From: Crossaster papposus
Lineage: Eukaryota > Echinodermata > Asteroidea > Velatida > Solasteridae
Direction: 5' to 3'
Length of the DNA: 64,000 nt
NCBI GenBank assembly: GCA_037893245.1
Contig: JBAIAA010000442.1
Coordinates: 186,001 to 250,000 of the forward strand
Positions within the stretch are counted from its first letter, which is position 1. The number at the start of each line of letters is the position of its first letter. A program made the translations under genes and the position numbers. Under the pieces are notes generated by a model, which searched no databases, was not told the DNA's origin, and saw only the letters and a list, made by a program, of their open reading frames with translations. Positions 57,580-64,000 of this stretch are shown here, one piece after another.

Positions 57580-59094
57580 TACATGTATTAAATGTGCAGA
57601 ACAAAACGAGCCCCTATATATCGCATTTGTAGACTTCTCAAAGGCATTCGACACAGTCAACCGTCCGCTTCTGTGGTCCTTGCTCTCCAAATATGGCTGT
57701 CCGGACAAAATCATCAGTCTCTTGCAGAGCTTTCACGATGGCATGAAGGCCAATGTCTCAGTTTGCGGAACAACTAGTGAAGAGTTCAATGTGATGCACG
57801 GGGTGAGGCAGGGTTGCGTTCTTGCTCCAACCCTGTTCACGCTTTTTCTATCCGCTGTGATGTTCATTGCTAACCGGGGGACTGAAAACGGCATTATGGT
57901 AACATCTCGGACTGACGGCAAGCTCTTCAATGTTGGGAGACTAAAGGCGAAGACGAAAGTGCACAAGATTCGAGTGAGTGACTTGATGTACGCGGATGAT
58001 ACAGGATTAGTCGCACACTCGGAAATAGAACTGCAGCAGATGCTAGATCGATTCGTAGCTGCTTCTACTGCCTTTGGTCTTCGGGTTAACGTCAAGAAAA
58101 CCGAGGTCATGCACCAGCCAGCACCCGGTGTTGCCTATTCTCCGCCCACCATCACGATCAATGGAAATCCTCTTAATTCTGTTGATCACTTCAAGTATCT
58201 TGGATCCACCATCTCTCGTGACCTCACCCTGGATGCCGAGCTTGCTGCCCGTACTCGATCTGCATGCGCTGCCTTTGGTCGTCTGCGAAAAAGACTCTGG
58301 AGCAGACGTGGTATTAGGCTCTCAACAAAACTCAGGGTCTACCAAGCTGTCATTCTACCTTGCCTACTCTACTCAGCCGAAGCGTATACACTTTACAGGC
58401 GTCACATCAAACGACTCTCCAGAGTCCACACAAGACAGCTACGATCTCTCCTTGGCATCAAATATTCGGACCACATAACCAACAACGAAGTGCTGACACG
58501 AGCCAACAACAGCCTCAGCATTGAGAGCATCCTGCTGAACAGACAGCTGAAATGGACTGGCCATGTGGCACGAATGGGGGATGATCGACTACCCAAGTCC
58601 ATACTGTATGGCCAGATAGCCTGTGGACACAGAAATGTCGGGCGGCCTAAGCTGCGCTACTTCGACTGTACGAAACGGCACCTTAAGGCTGCAAACATCA
58701 ACACTGACAACTGGGAGATACTCGCAAGAGATCGCACCAAATGGCGGCACGCAGTGACCAATGGCACAAAGACTGCAGAGAAGACGCGCCGTGATGTTGC
58801 AGATGCTGCTCGGGAACGCCGACATGGACGACGTGCCATCTCTAACACCACGACAGGGCTTCAGACACTCTCATGTCATTTCTGTGGACGAAAAATCACT
58901 GCCAGAATTGGTCTCATCTCTCATGAGCGAGCCTGTGCCAGAACTCACTCTGTTTGATGAGCTATATATTTACATTTTTTTTTTTTTTTTTGACCCACCG
59001 AGTTGTGCCTGCATCAGTTGTTGTTTTATCTTGTTTGCTCTACATAGTCGTTATCGCTTAGCGATAGACAGCCTATTATTACATGTATTTAAAA
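57580..59094 (+). mobile_element. 5'-truncated LINE with target-site duplication
   Basis: tacatgtattaaa (57580-57592) at the left and tacatgtatttaaa (59080-59093) at the right bracket the insert; they differ by one base. The element begins inside the polymerase just before motif A and runs through a 3'UTR of about 120 bp that includes a T tract. 5' truncation is the common outcome of LINE retrotransposition. Confidence 0.75.
57596..58957 (+). pseudogene. LINE reverse transcriptase C-terminal half
   Basis: Open in one frame from FVDFSKAFDTVNR (motif A, 57626 onward) through GVRQGCVLAPTLF (motif B) and MYADDTGLV (motif C) to VNVKKTEVM, FKYLGS, the thumb and connection, and a C-terminal CHFCGRKITARIGLISHERAC zinc-knuckle-like C-C-H-C motif, ending HSV-stop. 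The N-terminal endonuclease is missing, but the retained half has no frameshift, so the insertion is young. It differs from the LINE at 53097 in sequence and has YADD not FADD, so it is another family. Confidence 0.92.
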
Positions 59095-59342
59095 GAAGAG
59101 CATAAATATCGAAACAAAAACTGTAGTTTCTCCATCACTCAAGGTAAACTACTAAACCTATATCATTTAAATTTCGAGGATTAGACTTGCCGAAAACAGC
59201 CTGAATATTTTTTGCGATCCGGAACTAGGAAAACGTCTGTAATGTGGCCAGAATGCAGCCCAAAGCCGGGGTTTAGAAAACGGCCCTCGGAAAACCCATG
59301 ATATTACCCCATATAATGCCCTGCACGTGATCGAGTCTCGGC
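59095..59342. other. Flank between LINE and MITE
   Basis: Contains gatccggaactagg at 59217, the mate of motifs at 56990-57530. Nothing else. Confidence 0.5.
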
Positions 59343-60069
59343 CAGGGGGGGGCGGAGGGGGGGCCCTTCGAGGCTGTGATTGCGAAACGCTGGGGTACCG
59401 TCCATTCTCAAAATAGGGGGAACAATTTTCTCACGGGAAAAATTAAGAGTTTTTGGCATCCAATCTTAACATCTTGTCTTTTGTAGTTGTACAACGTTGT
59501 TATTTACCTTAATTTTTATCATCCAATGACAACATTTGTATTGAAAATAAAAAAAAGCAGTCGAAAAATTGTTACGTTGACGTATCGTTGATGCACGTAC
59601 AGATTGTGCACAAATACTCAAACGACGTTAACAAATACCTCCCCTAAAAAGGGCAATAATAATCGATAAATTGTGAAAAATCGTGCTTCGAACCCACTCA
59701 TTTTTTTCCATTGATACGTTAAAAAAGGATGTAGCAGTGATATACTGAATTTTAAAAAAAATCTGCCTGTGAACCCCTTGCGTTTTATCGTGTTGTTTTC
59801 GAACGAAAATAGCCGAAAATGACATCGCCCCAACAAAAATTCGTGTAGATCGTGCCTGTGTACCTGGCTTTGTGGACGTTGCATGAATCACTGAAATCGG
59901 GTAGCGAGCGCGGAGAAAATTTGTACGTGTTTCAACGGTGCGCTTCGCGGTAGCGATCTATACGTATTTACTGTGTGAGATGTGTGGCTCATGAGCGTGG
60001 AAGAATGAATGAGATACATTTCAACGTTGGTGGCGCACTTTGTTGGGCCCCCCCTCCGCCCCCCCCCTG
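59343..60069. mobile_element. hAT-like MITE, 727 bp, 8-bp TSD
   Basis: Ends caggggggggcggagg and cctccgccccccccctg are inverted. gtctcggc is duplicated at 59335-59342 and 60070-60077. An 8-bp duplication with a cagggg terminus fits the hAT superfamily. No transposase. Confidence 0.8.
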
Positions 60070-60160
60070 GTCTCGGCCAATCATAAGCCTTCAACTCTCC
60101 TAGGTATTTATTAATGTTAATTTACCTGCTTTACTTTTGGTTGAAAAGTAGCCGATAGTG

Positions 60161-61876
60161 TATGGAGCAGAATCAGTGTCAAAAAGATCGGACGTGTTTT
60201 TACAACTCGGATGCTTCCTAATTCGGATGCTTTCCTAATTCGGATGTATTCCTAATTCGGATGCTTTTTGCAAACTCGGATGCTTTTTTAATTCGGATGA
60301 ATTCGTAATTCGGATGCTTTTTGTAAACTCGGATGCTTTTTTAATTCGGATGAATTCGTAATTCGGATGCTTTTTGTAAACTCGGATGCTTTTTTAATTC
60401 GGATGAATTCGCAATTCGGATGAATTCGTAATTCGGATGCTTTTTGTAAACTCGGATGCTTTTTTAATTCGGATGTTTTTTTAATTCGAATGCTTTTCTA
60501 GCTCGGATGCTTTTTATAAGCTCGGATGCTTTTTATAAACTCGGATGCTTTTTTAATTCGGATGCTTTTCTAGTTTGAATGCTTTTTGTAAACTCGGATG
60601 CTTTTTGCAAACCGAACATATTCGCAAATCGGATGCTTTCCCAATCCGGCACTAGGGTGGCCCTGAAAGGACATCACACATCGCAGATTCTGCGATTTCG
60701 CGCATTCTGCGCGAATTTGAACGATGACAAACATGTTATCGTATATATCTAAGCATATATCTGAGATGTGGAAGATTTTATTGTAGATTTCTGCACAGAT
60801 TTATGTGATAATGAATATTTTCTGGCCAGATATTTGAAAAGTCGCATATTTTTATTTTAGATTTCAAGTTCTGCGCAGATTTCTTAGTACGCAAATTTGT
60901 GCGATGTCGCACGGATGGGCACTACATGTACATTTTCATTGCACATTTAATTATGCGTAGCTAGCTATATGTCGCACTCACGTACAGCAGATTTATATGC
61001 AGATTTATGTGCACATTTCTGCCGCGATGTCAGCACATACGACGTTTTGAAAGTTGAACCACGACGTTGCCTGTCCGTTTTAGAACATCATAACATTCAA
61101 AACGTCGTGGTTCAACTTTCAAAACGTCGTATGTGCTGACATCGCGGCAGAAATGTGCACATAAATCTGCATATAAATCTGCGACATCGCACAAATTTGC
61201 GTACTAAGAAATCTGCGCAGAACTTGAAATCTAAAATAAAAATATGCGACTTTTCAAAAATCTGCCCAGAAAATATTCATTATCACATAAATCTGTGCAG
61301 AAATCTACAATAAAATCTTCCACATCTCAGATATATGCTTAGATATATACGATAACATGTTTGTCATCGTTCAAATTCGCGCAGAATGCGCGAAATCGCA
61401 GAATCTGCGATGTGTGATGTCCTTTCAGGGCCACCCTAGTGCCGGATTGGGAAAGCATCCGATTTGCGAATATGTTCGGTTTGCAAAAAGCATCCGAGTT
61501 TACAAAAAGCATTCAAACTAGAAAAGCATCCGAATTAAAAAAGCATCCGAGTTTATAAAAAGCATCCGAGCTAGAAAAGCATTCGAATTAAAAAAGCATC
61601 CGAACTAGAAAAGCATCCGAATTAAAAAAACATCCGAATTAAAAAAGCATCCGAGTTTACAAAAAGCATCCGAATTACGAATTCATCCGAATTGCGAATT
61701 CATCCGAATTAAAAAAGCATCCGAGTTTACAAAAAGCATCCGAATTACGAATTCATCCGAATTAAAAAAGCATCCGAGTTTGCAAAAAGCATCCGAATTA
61801 GGAATACATCCGAATTAGGAAAGCATCCGAGTTGTAAAAACACGTCCGATCTTTTTGACACTGATTCTGCTCCATA
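60161..61876. mobile_element. Complete foldback element, 1.7 kb
   Basis: Outer ends tatggagcagaatcagtgtc and gacactgattctgctccata are perfect inverted repeats. Each arm has an outer zone of 18-36 bp tandem units built on ttcggatgcttttt (60205-60650 and 61446-61840) and an inner non-tandem zone rich in gcagattt / tgcgatttcgc (60650-61066 and 61098-61446), around a loop of about 32 bp. The left inner arm has about 85 bp (near 60913-61000) with no partner on the right. tagtg flanks both sides (60156-60160, 61878-61882), a probable 5-bp target duplication. No protein is encoded. Confidence 0.9.
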
Positions 61877-61882
61877 GTAGTG

Positions 61883-62210
61883 CCACCAATGGAGCTGACC
61901 GTATGAAAACTACACGTCATCTGCTCGACCGAAACTTTGCACGCATCTCTTTGTACAGTATGACCCTCAAAAACGGCCTCAAGTTTCACAAAACCTCGCG
62001 TACATTTTAAACGCCATATTTCATCATTTCGGATAGAATCGATTATGAAACTACACACTCTAAGCTTCAATATGATATATACATTGTTATAATGAAGGCT
62101 AAGATAACGAAGCACTAGTTTAAGTTTCCCGGGGAAAAAAACTCATTTTCTTCATGTTCGGCCGTGTAAAATCGCAATTTTGTATGACTAATGTACACGT
62201 ACCGGAGCCA
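61883..62210. other. No gene recognised
   Basis: The reverse-strand frame here extends out of the foldback repeat and is not supported. Confidence 0.5.
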
Positions 62211-62219
62211 GCTTCACAT

Positions 62220-62859
62220 TAGCCTTTTGACAAGGCCTCGTGACTCTGGTTAAGCGGCTGAGATGAGTCTAGATACCCGGGGTGAACGCGCGACCGAGTG
62301 ACAAATGTCACAAGGCCTTTTGCAATGTAGGTTTCACTGCTCGGCATGAATTATTCATAGATACATATTAGCATGCCAATACGCCCAATCAGAACGGCGA
62401 TCTCCCAGTTGGCTTCGTTCGTGATTCGTTCAATATCAAAGCATGTAAGAAAAGGTACAAAAACGTATATAAATTTTGCTTCTGAGTTGAATATATAAAT
62501 GATAAATACAAGATATCACATTTAAATCTATTTTACATGCAAAATTGCAATAAATTAGGAAGCAACTAATGATTTGAGCTAAATATTGTGAGTGACATGA
62601 TTGGACATTCCCTGTTTGTAAAATGAACTAGTCCAACTCAAATATAAGCTGACGTCACGCGGAGATACGTTCGCTGATTGGACGCTACCATTTCGGTAGC
62701 GAATTCCAGTCGGAAACAAAGGTTAACATAAGAAATCCAAACCAGATTGATAAAGGCCACTTGTCTGGGCAATTCGCACTGACGTCACTCAGGTTTTCGC
62801 GATTAGTCTCTTTTTAGTCGCTCGGCGTCTATCAGACATGTGGCCTTGTTTAAAGGCTA
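62220..62859. mobile_element. MITE, tagccttttgacaaggcc TIR, 9-bp TSD
   Basis: 640 bp. The left end tagccttttgacaaggcc pairs with the right ggccttgtttaaaggcta. The 9-mer gcttcacat is at 62211-62219 and 62860-62868. Same TIR as the 141-bp element at 33301-33441, so these are two members of one family with independent target duplications. Confidence 0.85.
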
Positions 62860-62868
62860 GCTTCACAT

Positions 62869-63284
62869 AGGCGTAGCTCGAGAACCAAAGGTCGTTGAAC
62901 TTTGGATAGAACGGTTGTAAATAGCTGACGGCGTTAGTTTTCTAGTGATATAAGACACAACCCGATTGGATACATATAAGCAAAGCACTATTGAAAGAAA
63001 ATAGTCTCACCAATCACGAATTGTCTTACAGCTGTGGTCACCTGGCGACCTATTACCCCTATTTAATGATGGAATGTTCCAAAGCTAAGTCTCCGCGTGT
63101 GTTGTGTGGTTTAGAGGTCAACTCTCCTTGGTCTCTGCACTCAGCTGACCACACAATGGATGCACAGGGCATTCACTGAGCTTTTGCTTAAAATCGGGCA
63201 AAAGTTTTCATTACGGGGCCGAATACGCGGCAAATTAACGATTGTAAACAGTATTCAGCCTGATATTTGCCCACTCTGGTTCGA
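62869..63284. other. No gene recognised
   Basis: Short frames only. Confidence 0.5.
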
Positions 63285-63660
63285 AATCTAGAACCGCGTA
63301 TTCCCAAACGTGTCCAGACTTATTTACACGGGTATCATACTAGGCCGCAATGTCGCGTTGCAGAAAACTCCGTTAAAGATAGAAACAAAATAAAGATTCA
63401 AACCTAGTTTTGTTATCACTTGTTGGGTTTGCTCTTACAAAAACACATGATTTAAAAAGAGATAAATCTGCTTTTTTTATACAAACCATTTTTTGAGTTT
63501 GGAAAAAGTCATTTTCACTGTCAAATTTGTCCTGAAAACCATCCTTTCCCTTAATGCCTAACGAAACGGAGCGTCTGTATTTAAGTTTAAATTTTGCGCT
63601 TGTCATACCAATTTTGTTTGGTTTGGGGGGTTTATTAAATCATGAATATTCTTATGAACT
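63285..63660 (-). repeat. Dispersed repeat, inverted copy of 38975-39375
   Basis: The mirror of 38975-39375 at high identity. The match ends near the aattcttatgaac block. Confidence 0.8.
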
Positions 63661-64000
63661 AGGCGGTCACCCGGGGTTTGTCGGTTCTCGGGTTTGTAGC
63701 TACTTCCCTGGATGGATGGGGATTGTGGATACATGTTGACTCTATCATGGAGGTGCCAAATAAAAATGCCTGATTTCAAAAGCACCATCATACTTGCATA
63801 AATCGTGCAATATTGCTGTCTATTAACCCTGGGAGACACCACCTTTTTTTTTTTGTCGAGGCACCTCGTGCCTCCAAAGGGGGGACGTTTTATGTTGGGG
63901 GTAATGAACTGTGTTTGGGGGTACAAATCTTTTTCTGACGGTCTCAACAGATGGATATAAGGACCCTGGACACACATATCAAAGATTTAAACATTCTGGC
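63661..64000. other. No gene recognised
   Basis: A T tract (about 63844) and a cgaggcacctcg palindrome (63857-63868). Nothing else to the window end. Confidence 0.5.

Noticed and set aside
57733..58110. Reverse frame opposite the LINE polymerase
   Set aside because: Antisense shadow of the reverse transcriptase catalytic region.
60161..61876. Satellite DNA rather than a transposon
   Set aside because: Exact inverted termini, a single symmetric centre and flanking tagtg on both sides fit an inserted element better than an amplified satellite.

Overview
This is an animal nuclear genome window that is AT-rich, gene-poor and repeat-dense. Split genes with GT-AG introns, TATA boxes, AATAAA signals, LINEs, tRNA-headed SINEs and many short inverted-repeat DNA elements point to a metazoan. 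The gene families present (a secreted FAMeT-domain protein, a short secreted SnoaL/DUF4440-like protein, a small soluble C-type lectin, dynein LC8) together with the many MITEs suggest a marine invertebrate deuterostome, echinoderm- or amphioxus-like. That placement is inference from style, not proof.

Four genes can be modelled with reasonable support: a four-exon secreted SnoaL-like protein (4761-6791, +); an LC8 dynein light chain with an uninterrupted reading frame behind a short 5'UTR intron (16233-16508, +); a four-exon secreted FAMeT-domain protein whose introns are all phase 1 (27678-31424, +); and a single-exon secreted C-type lectin with its own TATA box and poly(A) signal (46405-46911, -). 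They are unrelated and do not form an operon or pathway. Weaker coding candidates lie just upstream of LC8 (15456-16041), at 35215-35356 and at 3949-4389.

Most of the rest is mobile DNA. From left to right: a left-truncated foldback-like element with a 22-bp array (1-2155); a MITE with a 9-bp target duplication (2717-3098); a GC-rich 14-bp minisatellite (8251-8608); a decayed CR1/L2-type LINE (10323-11465, -); SINEs and an inverted-repeat element carrying tRNA-like A and B boxes (12.8-15.1 kb); a 1.35-kb tandem duplication ending in a 237-bp satellite (20.0-23.1 kb); large inverted arms around a Penelope-like RT fragment (23.2-26.6 kb); nested MITEs (31.9-34.0 kb); a Harbinger relic with both of its proteins plus a related foldback MITE (40.6-43.1 kb); an 11-bp array (43.9-44.2 kb); a 3.7-kb segmental duplication that runs into a full-length LINE (48.0-56.6 kb); a 5'-truncated LINE (57.6-59.1 kb); a hAT-like MITE (59.3-60.1 kb); a complete 1.7-kb foldback element (60161-61876); and a MITE with a 9-bp target duplication (62220-62859).

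The most interesting recurring theme is a class of inverted or quasi-palindromic tracts built from many copies of one short motif (TTCGGATG, TTCGTA, ATAGTCCGAA, AGCGTGTG), seen both in clear transposons and in tracts with no recognisable boundaries.
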